Assembly (NCBI RefSeq): GCF_965363235.1
Contig: NC_134845.1
Coordinates: forward strand, 20,276,524 to 20,340,523
Source: Mytilus galloprovincialis
Taxonomy: Eukaryota; Mollusca; Bivalvia; Mytilida; Mytilidae
DNA: 64,000 bases
Reading direction: 5' to 3'
In this document: piece after piece, positions 36,001 to 45,899 of the stretch
Position numbering within the stretch: position 1 is the first letter of the stretch
Layout of the letters: each line of letters opens with the position of its first letter
The notes under the pieces: generated by a model
Seen by the model: only the letters and a program-made list of their open reading frames with translations
Databases searched by the model: none
Told to the model about the DNA's origin: nothing
Made by a program: the position numbers and the translations under genes

Positions 36001-39000
36001 GATAAACATAATTTTCCAATAGTCACTTGTTTCATATGACCTTCAATTTTATTGGACAAAGACTTTCATATTTCAAAAATCTTTTTAATAAACTTCTGTG
36101 TTCTAGCTGGAATGAGCAAATTGGCCTGCTAGTTTTGAAAATTTGTTCATAATAAACATTGTATGAAAGGTTCATCAGTAAGATACAAAATTATTAATCT
36201 TTATTTGACATGTGGTAGTGAAACTGAAATTATAATCTTGCTCGTTATACAAATTATCACGAATCAATGCGCTGGTAACTTTTTTCAATATTGATGTTTG
36301 GAAGGAGGAATACATTTCCTAAAACTGTAAAAGTCCTGTACTGAAGACTGAGTCAATGGAAGCAAATGATGGTAGGTACCAACTCTATTTTTTTTTTCAT
36401 AAAAGCTGTCAGGGGAAACTTTCCTTAACCCTCTTATCCAAAACTTTACAGAGCAAATCTCTTACATACCCCTTTACCAACCCTTATTGTGGTCTATGAT
36501 AGTGATAGTAAGTTTTTTTGCCCAGGTGATCTCAATTGACGAATAATTTGGATTCAGGCTTGCATGCGTAGTCACTTCCATAACCATGCATGCGAGTTTT
36601 GGTTTAAATAAAGACCATCATTTACAAAAGAAACTATATATAATTCGTCTTGATATCGTCGCAACAGTGTTAGATCTGTAAATTCTACAATTTTGTACTT
36701 CCCTGGCCAGGAATCGAACTCATGTTACTGATATATCGTGGCACCAAATCGCCTTGCACTATGGCCGACTCGCCAATCACAATAAAAAAACACATGTATA
36801 ATTCGACTTGACATCAGCCCAACAATGTTTAATCTGTAAATTTGCAGAAGCAAATTGTTTTGTTCTTCCGTGGCCGGGACTCGCACTGATGCTAATGAGA
36901 TATCGTGGCATCAAATCCTCTGCACTATGACCGACGCGCTCGACCACCAAGGTTCTACAATAATAAAGCTTTCAATGCCCGGGTGGTACCTTTCCTCGTC
37001 AGGTATAATCTAGCATCGTAACACAATAATACATGATATGTTATATATATATATAAATTAAACAGCTTAATGCCAACTGCTAGAAAATAAAACATAACAC
37101 CTGAATTATCTGTACGTACCATAGTCATTTTTCATTCTAATTGGCGATGTGGCATACACATTGAAAATATTTGTATGTTTTGTACTTCCACAATCATTTG
37201 GGAACGAATCGATATCATGCTGTTTTATTTCTCGACATTTTCCATCACATTTCTTTGGTGACAAACCATTTTTTTCCGGGATTTTACCCAAACACAAACA
37301 CATATTATTCTACAATAAGAGAGGATTAATATAATGTGTGTCATTATTATATTAGTTATTAAGTTACGACTATACATTTCGATAGAACAATTTGTTTATT
37401 GTCGTCATTGACACGAAGTAGAAAACTTTTATTATTTTTTAAACTTGCAAATATGGGCAATAATTTAATAGTTATTATTATGAAAAACATTCGTGTAGTG
37501 ACAATTACCTGGATGGAAAATGCAAACACATTGACCGGCAAACAACTTTCTTGGCATAATCCTAAACAAGGCGCCGCCAAAGGGAGTCTACGCCGTATGT
37601 CTGTATTATCCTCCAAGTAGTTCAAACTGTAACATCCTTTGAAAAAACGATTCATGAAATGAAAAAAATATCTGTTTGCTGTTGTCGTAAGAGATAAAGA
37701 TTTCATGCAATGTCCGTATGAAAAGTCTACACAATCCTATATTAAACCTTATTCAATTTGTTACGATTCTTGGAAAACAAACTAAAGAATGGCATACCAA
37801 ACTCATTTGTGCGAACAATAGTGTTCTTTTCCTTGTCTTAATGAATATTACTTTAGTGTTTAATATATTTTGTGTTTTGCTATAGTGAATTTTCGTATTC
37901 TTGTCTTTCGTTTTTGCTGGTGTGATGTGCCTTTTTGGGGTTTCTTTGTTGACATATTTGGGTTTTGTTTTCATTAAGATTATAACACAATGTAGACTAC
38001 TGTACCCCATTTTTTTACATTTTTACCTTTTATGTCTGTAGTTTTTGTTCACACATTGTTGTACATATAATGACATTTCATGCGCCTGGTATACAACTAA
38101 GAGGTTTAGCTAGCTTAAAAACCAGGTTTTATCCACCGTTTTTTACATTACAAAATGTCTATACCTAGTCATGAGTATGACAGTTGTTATTCCTTCATTC
38201 GTTTGATGTGTTTTAGATTTTGATTTTGCCATTTGATTAGGACAGACCTGATTTTGATGTAAAAAAAAAAAAAAGCTGAAATATAATTATATTGAGACAG
38301 ACTGGGTCGCGAAGCGACCCAAACCACCTCGCGCAGCGAGGTGGCCTTCACGGTCGGGGGTCTGGGGGCCGCTTAAGGCCCCCAGAAAATTTTGGGATAA
38401 ATGGTGCAAAATTATGCAATCTGGGCTATTCCTGGCACTTAAATTTAGTTTTAAAAAACATTGTTTTTATATAAGATTTTTCCCCATTTTTCAAAAAAAC
38501 GTTCAATATGATATAACTTCTATCATTTTTAGATTTTAAGAAGAGAAAAAACATACTTTCTCAATTGCTGACAACTTCTGATAATAAATAGGAAAAGGAA
38601 ATAATTAATATTTAATAAGGGTAAACATTTATGGTGTATAAATAATTTATAATGGCAATTTCATTTCCATAATTCATTGATTTCAGTGTCAATAGTGTCC
38701 TTTTGTCTTTTGAGAAGCTGAGGTAATGTGTCCGAATCTTGCTCTTTTGGCTGCTTTTTCAATCAATTCTTTTGCTTTTCTCTTGGAAACTGTTTTTTCC
38801 TGCGATTTGATTTGTAAGTTTGCTTTTTTTCCTCATTGATTAATTTCTTTTTGAGCAGTTCTTCCTTGTACTGCTTACAAGCAGTTTTCATATTTTTACA
38901 CAGGTGAGGATCTATCTTTTCATGTAATACATCTTTTTTCTTGTAGTACTCTACAGCTGTTTTCTCAGTTGCTTTCAAACTGTATTTTGTATTCTGAATA

Positions 39001-42000
39001 GCATTGTATGTTGAAATGTTATGACGTTGCATGAATCCATTAAGATTGATGTCAAGTTTTTCCATGGTATGTCATTTTTTTCAAATACATCCACAACTTT
39101 TGTATACAGAGCTTCACTGTTCACAGTAACACATGTCAGGGAAGATAAATGCCTGACCACTACTTTGTTTGAGATTTTACAGAAATAACTAGCAAGTATA
39201 GTTAGCACCTTTTGATAGTTAGAACTTGTGCTTTCATCCATATTCAAGGAAAAGCAACCTGTCTTCAAACATCTTATAAGATCTTCTTCAAAAGTTTTTC
39301 CAACGCCAAAACGGGTCTTATATGAAGCAGTGGTTCTGTTCATAGTGATGGAGTCCAAAGCCTTTTTATCATCAGATAAAGTTTTTGCCAATTCAAGCAT
39401 TTTTGGCACAAGGGAAAAAGATAGAGAGTTTTCGGAAGTAAATGCCACTACCATAAATTCCATATTTGTTACCCTATCCTGAAATGATGTAAGTGAAGCT
39501 GGTGCAGGTTGTTTTAGTTCTGCAGATGACTTGAACATTGGATGTAATCCATATATACCTTGGTGAGTATCTAATTTTGCTCCAAATGCACCTAAAAATA
39601 AAACAAGTTAAGTATTACAACAACAAGTCAATCTAGTTAAAAGAGACTTGAGATGCATTTTGACAAAATGTCTGACTACAGCATTAAAATGTTTTTATAT
39701 TGTAGATTAAGTGGTAATTATTGCTTTTGTCAGGTTGGGACATTTAAGGGATATCCCTCTTTAGGGATTGTTCCCAACCTGTGTGTTGGTGTTTATCCCT
39801 TTGACTTATACATCATTTGAAGAAATATTTGCAGAAAAAACTAAGTCCAGACCTACAAAAAATTTGGGCATAGTAGCCCCTAGAAATTAAGAATTTATAC
39901 CCCCCTATCCCCAATTTCCCAGGCCTTAAAGTTTGGTCAAAGAAAGAAAAGCAAAGAGAGTAGGACAGTTCTCCTTATCCTAAAAGAACATACCCCATTG
40001 CTTAAAAGATAGATACACAACATTTAGACAAATAAATAAAGAAATTTCAACGTACCAGACAGGCTGTGGTTTGTTTTTCTCATTTTCAAATTGTCCAGGT
40101 GAAGTTTTTTGGTTAAGTGTTGCTCCAAACGTCTCCAGCCTCTTCCAGCGTAATTGATGTCTTTTTGACATAACTCACATCTGGCAATTCCTCTTGAGTT
40201 AATTTTCCTAATAAACTGGCCTACTGGGTTGCCATAAACCGAACGTTCAACCCAATCCCATTTCCAACAGTTTTTGACACCTTTGTCAACTTCCAAATTG
40301 TATGAGTCCCTCTGAAGTACAACCTTTCATCTTGACTTTGAAATCTCGACCAATCACGTTCGTCCTTTTATTAAAACATAGCTATGGCCAATCAAAAATG
40401 AGCTTATTTCCGCTTTTGGAAGTTTTTTTTATATAATTTTTATCGGATTCGGAGAAGAGCGGAAAATTATCCGGTTTTGCCGTGATAAATAAAAAAACGG
40501 AATTCAAAGCAAGAAATCGGAAAGAAGTCGAGCGGAAAGCGGAATTCCGCTAAAAAACGGAAGAAAATCAGGTCTGTTAGGAACATGATGGACTTTTCGT
40601 TTTGAATTTTCCTTTGAGTTCGGTATTTTTGTTTTTTTACTTTTTCAAATATTATGATCGTTAATGTATTTAAAAAAATATAACATGTACCTATAATATG
40701 CATCCAGCGAGACAACCTCTCATATTCTCCTGTCCAGTACTTCCCGCGAACATATTGTGATTGTCCTCGTATTAGGAAACTGTTTCTTTTACTACAATAC
40801 AATTGTGCGTCCATCCATGTCAGCTTAGATTCTGATGTAAATTCACTAAGTCCTAATAGTAGAAAATAATAAGCAATGTTAATAACCATTTGTAATTCAT
40901 TGTTAACTATTTAGACATGTTGTGTTGACTTCGAAAGAAATGATTCATTTTATTCAAAGACATAAATAATCCATGAATTAGACAGACGTGTGTATCAATT
41001 GTTACTTGGTATAGTTTTTATTTATTTTAAGTAGATTTGTTACGATAAGGTTTAATTTAATTACGAGAATTGACATGAAGCGATATCAAATTCTAACAAT
41101 TTGTTAAACCTATTTATATAATGGCCAACATTTCATTTGTGTTGAAAAAGAAATCCCGCGAATCGTTGATCTAGTCTTTTAACATACCGGTATGACGTCA
41201 TATTTTTTTCCGGCGTCAAACTATAACATTAGGCATTTTAAAACATTTCGTAGGCTTCAAAGTGTAATAAAATTTGACAAAATGATAACTTTAAGGTGAA
41301 AAGTGTAAGGGTCGTGAATATTATTGAAGAAATCACATTCGCTCGTTTCAAAGGACGAAATGTAAATCGTCATAACCTATGAAAGCTATCAGTGACCTAT
41401 CGAATATCCAATGGAAATGTCGAAATATCGTCTCATGACGATGATTAAGCCAATCAAATTTTCATATCACTTTTTCGTATAATACTCCGTACAGTATGAT
41501 CTAATAAATATATCTGCATGCAAGAAATAGATAACAGGCCACAACTATAAGAGAAAACACTTTTAACCTTAAACAAATTGAGGTTTGAAGGGTTATTATT
41601 TTTTTTATCTTATTGGACTATTTCCTTTGTGACGGTGACTATTTTAAAAATTTTAATGACTAGTTATATTTGTTGAAAATTTCATTGCCACCATCTCGAA
41701 AATGTCAAACCTCTAATGCACATCTCCACAGGGTAATGCACATTATGGTGAGTGTTATCAAATGTTTTTCAAGTCATCTTCGAGAATTTGGACAAAAATG
41801 TTCAAAATGTATAATCGAAGAATATACCTCCCCTAACCAAGAACATGCAAAATATATTGCTTCTATCATGTGTTATCTCCAAACACAATATAATGGTCAG
41901 TTACCGCCAAGGACTTAAAAAGGTGATAAAAGTTAATTAGAAATCTTTCATTGATATTTATGAGGGTTTACAAAGTGGATATTAACACGTTTAACGTTTT

Positions 42001-42883
42001 ATGTTATGTTATGGGAATTAAATGTATTTGCTTACTTGAATATAATGTCGCTGATGAGTTGTGAAGACGAAACGCGCGTCTGGCGTCTTTAATTATAATC
42101 CTGGTACCTTTGATAACTATTTTATAATGAGTTCGACCAGGTTGAATTGCTCACATATTCCATATTTTTAAATAATCGGTCATCAATTAGCTAAGTATCT
42201 CTACAACACGATTGTTTGCCGAACCATATAAAATGAGAGTCAAATGTTAAGTCACTTTAATATGCTTTTTTGTAAAGACCATAAAGTTGTACCCAACAAT
42301 TGCCATCACCTGATGGCATCATCTTACTATTCCTGTATTCCCTTTCTATTTTCAGAAAGTACATAAATTTACTCATATTTCAAAAATGCACTAGAGATGC
42401 AAATATTATGATGACCTTTAATTCCGTAGACTTAAAGTTGAGACTTAAAAGACTAACGTATGCGAATCAAAGAGGCAAGCAAACCAGTGAGTGACGGTAC
42501 TGATATTTGCTTTGTGTTCATAATCACTGTAACAAAATGATTACTCGTTAGGGCACACAAAATTGCTAAATATATGTCTTTCTTTTAACGTTTCTAAAAG
42601 ACTTGGAGATATTAGGAGACAAGCCGAATTGATTATTTACAATAAACATAAACCTTAAATTCCTATAATTTCTATGTTTTTAAGATGACAAGTAATAGAC
42701 AAATAGTGATGGTTTTTTTTTCAAAAAAAACCTGGATTATTTTACCATAAACACAAATTTTATGGTTTCTCTGATAATCAACACACGTAATTGTTTTTTA
42801 GCATGATAAAGTTTTAATCAATGTGAGTACTCACCTTCTTTAGCAGTTAAAAGTATACAAATGCATATTTGAAAACTTCCCAT
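26857..42883 (-). CDS. Gene 2: half-CTLD/WSC/half-CTLD type I membrane protein (complete)
   Basis: Eight exons join in frame: 42835-42883, 40691-40852, 37509-37636, 37120-37309, 32874-33086, 29470-29616, 28573-28663 and 26857-27067. All have GT/AG borders and matching phases (1,1,0,1,1,1,2). They total 1191 nt, or 396 residues. In order: signal peptide (1 to about 18), half C-type-lectin-like segment (about 24-70), WSC domain (71 to about 170), second half C-type-lectin-like segment (about 177-247), Cys-rich stalk (about 248-296), transmembrane helix (about 302-325), and a cytoplasmic tail of 70 residues that begins RRRKGMK. WSC domains bind glycans in other proteins, so a surface receptor or adhesion role is a reasonable inference. 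No catalytic or signalling domain is visible. A hAT-like element, a Helitron and several repeats sit in its introns. Confidence 0.85.
27337..27850 (-). mobile_element. Retroelement 3'-tail fragment (R1)
   Basis: The stretch carries GATTAAACCTGGTTTTATAG followed by CTAGCTAAACC, the R1 words in opposite orientation to 3960-4330. An 87-codon frame on the plus strand (27337-27600) runs across it. The same region at 43801-43980 is similar in sequence, so the frame belongs to the repeat and not to a host gene. It lies in intron 7 of gene 2. Confidence 0.6.
27958..28080 (+). repeat. Tandem repeat, two units of 71 bp
   Basis: GGCGGGGCTTATCTCATACA at 27959 and GGCGGGGCTTATTTCATTCA at 28030 each lead into ACGGTTAGTAGTGGTGTTAC and GTCCCTTTAT. 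The units are almost identical and more GC-rich than the surroundings. They lie in intron 7 of gene 2. Confidence 0.85.
28276..28371. repeat. Near-perfect palindrome, 42-nt arms
   Basis: Arms 28276-28317 and 28330-28371 are reverse complements with two mismatches and a 12-nt loop. The left arm begins TACATAGTGTGCTAGTGACC and ends in GGGATCA. It lies about 200 bp downstream of the transmembrane exon of gene 2. It may be a compact fold-back element. Confidence 0.85.
28573..28663 (-). CDS. Gene 2 exon 7, transmembrane helix
   Basis: The exon is 91 nt, with acceptor ATTATTTTCAG and donor CAG|GTATTA. It encodes TIVIILPLIGCFIVISLVTL and AVCYT, an uninterrupted hydrophobic span of about 24 residues. 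Phase in is 1 and phase out is 2, the same as the gene 3 exon at 53472-53568. Confidence 0.85.
29080..29400 (+). repeat. R2/R1-related repeat fragment
   Basis: The stretch contains ATGGAGGTTTGACTATATAA, 'AAAACCAGTTTCAACTCATC' and TTTTGAACAGCGGTATAC, the R2 order with R1-like spelling. It lies between exons 6 and 7 of gene 2. Confidence 0.6.
29470..29616 (-). CDS. Gene 2 exon 6, Cys-rich stalk
   Basis: The exon is 147 nt, phase 1 to phase 1. It encodes a compact Cys cluster, IQCKKCHGSRCYLTSDC, followed by LLAVC and a Lys/Pro-rich linker before the membrane span. The gene 3 exon at 58008-58144 has the same cysteine order (VQCNLC..C..C..FAVC), which supports both as coding. Confidence 0.85.
29888..30178 (+). 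repeat. R3 repeat, 5'-truncated
   Basis: The copy starts at GAGCAAAGCCCATACCGCAT and runs through ACTAACGGCCTTATTTATAT to AACAGTACAACATAAG. It lies in intron 5 of gene 2. Confidence 0.75.
30953..31207 (+). CDS. Unidentified 84-codon frame inside the Helitron
   Basis: The frame encodes a basic start (GRKTRKKASGYC) and then a soluble-looking stretch ending in LRIESEYTLFI. I do not recognise it. It could be captured sequence, part of an ancestral element protein, or chance. No promoter or splice context supports it as a gene. Confidence 0.2.
   Translation: MSYFGRKTRKKASGYCLVIGRNFKSDYTSGLRFSVYFEQTNSTNKVYFNSVQSLLNGEGLYTMSIDHHGSITKLRIESEYTLFI
31304..31580 (+). repeat. R3 repeat nested in the Helitron
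   Basis: The copy starts AAATGATGTGGTATGATTGC and continues with GGTCACCGTACGGCCTTCTA and GAAAACTAGCGGCCTTATTT. It stops abruptly after CTACAGGCTCCTTACTT. Confidence 0.75.
32578..32668 (-). repeat. R3 repeat, short inverted fragment
   Basis: The stretch contains TGTCATTTGGTCTCTTGTGG and AGTTGTCTCATAGGCAATCA, then CATACCACATTTTC. It is the reverse complement of the R3 head. Confidence 0.75.
32874..33086 (-). CDS. Gene 2 exon 5, second half C-type-lectin-like segment
   Basis: The exon is 213 nt, phase 1 to phase 1, and follows the WSC exons. It encodes GTWSDSLDRC, SYLYGNIST and WHWIGVARQIYL, the order of the N-terminal half of a C-type-lectin-like fold. The C-terminal half with its second disulphide is not seen. 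The gene 3 exon at 58720-58917 is a clear relative (SYLYGNIT and KWLGAARQFYL). Confidence 0.85.
33487..33840 (+). repeat. Composite repeat at the duplication junction
   Basis: The stretch contains a GGTACCCGGATTATAATTCA head, the module word CAGGCGCGCGTTTC, TTGAAGAGCATTGAGGATCC, then GTGTTGAATACTTGGCTGG and CGGGGACGAAACGTCC. The same order is present at 60715-61170. Base 33731 is where similarity to base 1 of the window begins, so this repeat spans the visible junction of copies A and B. Confidence 0.75.
36690..37020 (-). repeat. tRNA-like SINE units (copy B)
   Basis: This is the counterpart of 2757-3090. On the minus strand it contains GTGGTCGAGCGCGTCGGTCA and AGTGCGAGTCCCGGCCACGG around the core 'GATTTGATGCCACGATATC'. 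The A-box-like and B-box-like words are clearer here than in copy A. Confidence 0.5.
37120..37309 (-). CDS. Gene 2 exon 4, WSC domain second half
   Basis: The exon is 190 nt, phase 0 to phase 1. It encodes NNMCLCLGKIPEKNG, CDGKC and DCGSTKHTNIFNVY, as in gene 1. It joins exon 5 with a split Glu codon. Confidence 0.85.
37509..37636 (-). CDS. Gene 2 exon 3, WSC domain first half
   Basis: The exon is 128 nt, phase 1 to phase 0. It encodes (G)CYSLNYLEDN, LGLCQESC and FAFSIQ. The changes from gene 1 are scattered and keep the cysteines. One additional Cys appears (APCLGLC, where gene 1 has TPSLGLC). Confidence 0.85.
37880..38242 (+). mobile_element. Retroelement 3'-tail fragment (R1), split by hAT insertion
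   Basis: This is the counterpart of 3960-4330, with GAGGTTTAGCTAGCTTAAAA and 'ACCAGGTTTTATCCACCG'. Sequence similar to copy A resumes after the hAT-like element at 40577. It is an old fragment in intron 2 of gene 2. Confidence 0.6.
38304..38385. repeat. Three consecutive GC-rich hairpins in the hAT-like element
   Basis: GGGTCGC-GAA-GCGACCC (38304-38320), CCACCTCGC-GCA-GCGAGGTGG (38324-38344), and CTGGGGGCC (38362-38370) pairing with GGCCCCCAG (38377-38385). All stems are perfect. They may be subterminal transposase-binding or structural sites. Their sequence composition is unlike the rest of the window. Confidence 0.9.
38763..39591 (-). CDS. hAT-like transposase, middle part (exon 2, degraded end)
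   Basis: After the acceptor TTTATTTTTAG the frame encodes AFGAKLDTHQGIYG, FTSENSLSFSLVPKMLELAK, CFSLNMDESTS and a region ending in TSILMDSCNV. This matches the pattern of hAT-like catalytic cores, with an acidic residue in NMDES. The frame then stops at 38975. A Lys-rich stretch in another frame (38763-39000, with YYKKKDVLHEKIDPHLCKN) may be a displaced C-terminal part. Compared with full transposases of this type, a large segment is missing. Confidence 0.6.
40056..40296 (-). CDS. hAT-like transposase exon 1, BED-type zinc finger
   Basis: The exon encodes WKWDWVERS, then ARCELCQKDINYAGRGW and LEQHLTKKLH. This Cys-x2-Cys...His-x4-5-His arrangement is that of BED fingers that bind transposon ends. 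It ends in phase 1 at a TCTG|GTACGT donor and joins 39591 in frame. Confidence 0.7.
40691..40852 (-). CDS. Gene 2 exon 2, half C-type-lectin-like segment
   Basis: The exon is 162 nt, as in gene 1. It encodes TWMDAQLYC and YWTGEYERLSRWMHII and joins the WSC exon at the Gly of GCY. The open frame again extends upstream through the acceptor tract to an ATG at 40889 (MVINIAYYFLLLG), a possible alternative start. Confidence 0.8.
42048..42122 (+). mobile_element. 75-bp insertion of the GACGAAACGCGCGTC module
   Basis: Copy A at 6014-6022 reads TATAATGAG without interruption. Copy B reads TATAATG (42041-42047), then 75 bp, then TATAATG (42123-42129) and AG. The inserted unit has CGCTGATGAG, AGACGAAACGCGCGTCTGGC and CCTGGTACCTTTGATAACTA. 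The word GACGAAACGCGCGTC is itself partly palindromic. The same module appears in many places in the window, so this is a direct view of one insertion event. Its mechanism is not known to me. Confidence 0.8.
42835..42883 (-). CDS. Gene 2 exon 1, signal peptide
   Basis: The exon encodes MGSFQICICILLTAKE plus one base, ending at G|GTGAGT. It matches the gene 1 exon with two residue changes. It provides the hydrophobic leader for secretion. A TATATAAA lies about 25 bp upstream of the ATG. Confidence 0.65.
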
Positions 42884-43789
42884 TGTTTAGAAATACATGT
42901 CGTCTTTATATATAGCAAAATTCCAACTGTATTTTGAAAAGGTGCGGATTATTATAGTCAAATGAATGTCATATCAAGTTTAAGAATTAACTGTGCTCAT
43001 GATAAATGTTCTCTTCAAAACCAAAATTGTTTTCTCATTTTATCTAAATAATGGAACGTAACACCAATTAACCTGGTATCCATATGGTGCATAACAAAGT
43101 ACAAGGCAACAACCGGAAACCAATTTACTGTCAGGAAATTAATTCGAAATAAAATACCCTTTGAACAATAATTCTGTCCAATCGAAAAATAAATTGTTCA
43201 ATCATTTACTTATAAAGTATGGTATTATTGTATAATTAATAACTAGTATGAGCATACAGCTTAGTGTTGTTTAAATAATGATAGGAAACAATACAAAGTA
43301 TTAAACATGTTCAATATTCGAAATTAACAGACTTCGTTTTCACCTTCTGGTCATTTGTTAATAATTGTTCTTTCCGTAGTGATACTAAATTTATCTTAAC
43401 ACTATTTTCCTACATCTTTTTTAAAAAAATAGATGTAATAGAATCGGTACATGTAAGGGATGTTGTTTTATATTAAACTATATATTTCTTGTTCCTTGAC
43501 CAACCATTTTTGTGATATTGCTTTCATTTCACAACAATTAATTAAAGTCATTTTGGAAAATATGGATCAGATACAGAATAATGTTATTAATACTTCGTTA
43601 ATTTTATACATGTTGCATTTTATCTTTATTTAAAACATATTGAATACGTTACATTTTAAAACCGATTAATCGATAAACGAAATCGTTTTAATATTTAATT
43701 GCGGTTCACATGTCTTAACTATTTAGTGCTATTTACGCGATACAAATAAAATTATGCACAAAAAAGGGTAAATTTACAAAAAATATTTA

Positions 43790-44975
43790 CCCAAACTCTA
43801 GTAAAAAGTAAAATCACAAAAATACTGAACTTAGAGGAAAATCAATTCGGAAAGTACATAATCTCATGGCAAAATCAAATAACAAAACGCATCAAAAACG
43901 AATTAACAAGAGCTTTCATATTCCTGACTTGGCACAGGTATTTTCAAATGTAGAAAATGGTAGATTAAACCTGGTTTTATAGCGCTAACCCCCTCATTGA
44001 TGACAGTCTCATCAATTTCCGTTATATTTACATTGATGCGTTAACAATACATAAAATAGTCAGAATATGGGTACATCAGTCATCATCGTATAACAATTTT
44101 AAAAGGAACAATTTAACAGAACACAAAAACATCTATCTACAAACACATGCATTCATTTGTGTGTCTGACGTCAGAAAATTTTATACGTCACATAGATTTG
44201 TCGTTCAATGTGCATACAAACAATTTTAAAATTTACCTAGGCAATGTTAGCATGCAGGGTTACAAAAATTATGTAAGAATAAATTTCAGAAATAGACCGA
44301 GATTTAAACTAGCCCAAAAGTTATATGTAGAGTTTATAAGAATCCACAAATAGTTAATTCCACTACGCGATTGAACGATTTTGACGTTTGTGGTTCAACG
44401 TATATTGTCATTCATAATATAACAATATTATACTGACGGGATCTTTTAAAGTACAGAGTCACGTTATAAGAACCAAAGAAATACAAAAAGTCGCATATAC
44501 AAAACACACCACCAAAAAATGAAAGACGATACAAACACATTGACGAGATGTATAAGTACCGAGCCACGTCAACCGAATATCACATAAAACCATTAACAGT
44601 AAAAGTAATATTAATAATAGAACAAAGACAAATGAAAGAACTATAAAACACGTTGTTAAGATGATAAACAACATCAGTACGCAGAATCTATACATCAAGA
44701 CCATCGTGTATTATTTGTGAAGTTGATACGGAATATTTATTAACAAGGTCTTGGTACCTTCCGATGAACTTTTTTAGAAAAAGGACGAGACGTTCTTTGA
44801 CATACCCCTGGTTCATCAACTTTCTACTCAGACACGGATGACGTTTTACAAAGTCTGAGTAGGAGCTGCAAGTAATTGATAGCTTACAAACTTTGTAAAT
44901 TCCTTTCAAATGAGAAATTAATTTGCATCTTAAAAATCTTTGATTCCTTGCTTAGATTTGGCTATATTTGAAAAA
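43790..44975 (-). mobile_element. Retroelement relic: RT-associated fragment plus R1 tail
   Basis: On the minus strand 44975-44690 encodes SYSDFVKRHPCLSRKLMNQG and FIGRYQDLVNKYSVS, related to the fragment at 57446-57652. The R1 tail family follows down to 43790. This physical link is the reason R1 is called a retroelement tail. It is an old, 5'-truncated, broken copy. The class is uncertain. Confidence 0.6.
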
Positions 44976-45339
44976 CTTTTTGGTTCTATCAGCTCCGTAT
45001 TGTTTGTATTATGCTTGATGTTTGAAAATGTCAGGACCGCAGGCGTCACTGGAGGAACAATAATAGTCGAATGCCGTCTGGAGCAGTTAACATTTACTTT
45101 TGTTTCAATGATATCGGATGAATAAACATAATCAATATTAACTAAAACTGCTTAAGAACAAGAGTGTAGGTAAAACCATTGACAAAGTCTATTTGAAACA
45201 ACTACAGGAAAGAAAAGGGGAGAAATCTATGATTGTAATTTATTCAGAGTGAAACGATTTTTAAACAAAAACAACATTGAAATCCATCAACTTTAAATTT
45301 GTACTGTACCGCTTTCTTATCTTTTAGAAAAATTATCGT

Positions 45340-45850
45340 TTGTATTAAGATTAAGATTTAAATTCCTTTAATTTGTATGTTTTTTTAGATTACAAGAATT
45401 AAAATATTGATGTTATTTTTTTAATTAATCCTCGCTATTATTACAATAAACAAAGATGAATAGTTCAAAAGTATATATACGCTAAATTAAATTAAAATGT
45501 CATAGCCGGAATGCAATTTGCTGTCGGAAATGGATTCGTAACCAAAATACCCTTTGCAATTCGAAAATTTTTCTTCAATCCTTTCCCAGGAAATTGTGGT
45601 GGTATTTTAAAACTAATATGAGCATACGGCTTAGTGTTGTTTAAATAATGATAGGAAACAATACAAATTATTAAACATGTTCAATATTAGATGTCCACTA
45701 ATTTCAATTTCACCTTCTGGTCATTTGTTTATATTTGTTATTTCCGAAGTGATACTGAATTTTCGTTAATTGTAAGATTCATGTTATGTAATTAGCTAAA
45801 GTTCAGTTTAACTGTTTCTCTGATTTTCAACCACTGCGTTATTAATCCTT
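45340..45850 (+). repeat. Third, diverged copy of the gene-upstream region
   Basis: The stretch aligns loosely with 42640-43395: AAATTCCTTTAATTTGTATG, 'AAAATACCCTTTGCAATTCG' and AATATGAGCATACGGCTTAG appear in the same order. The signal-peptide exon that should lie in the middle is missing. It suggests a small local duplication inside copy B before or after the large one. Confidence 0.55.
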
Positions 45851-45899
45851 AAACCTTTTCAATTGATCCTGAATATTTGTTATTTTGGTATATGAAACA

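Larger units (their letters stand above)
38243..40576 (-). mobile_element. hAT-like DNA transposon, internally deleted
   Basis: The terminal inverted repeats are CAGACCTGATTTT and its complement. TTAGGA flanks both ends (38237-38242 and 40577-40582), and copy A shows the uninterrupted site near 4323-4333. Coding is on the minus strand and starts with a BED-type zinc finger. hAT elements usually duplicate 8 bp, whereas the exact duplication here is 6 bp, so the placement is tentative. Three GC-rich hairpins lie near the left end (38304-38385). The C-terminal dimerisation region of the transposase is not found, so this copy is unlikely to be autonomous. Confidence 0.75.

Noticed and set aside
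44459-44704. An 81-codon, very hydrophobic minus-strand frame
   Set aside because: It lies in the AT-rich 3' region of a retroelement relic. The Leu/Ile/Phe composition comes from A/T-rich DNA, and it is not a credible membrane protein gene.
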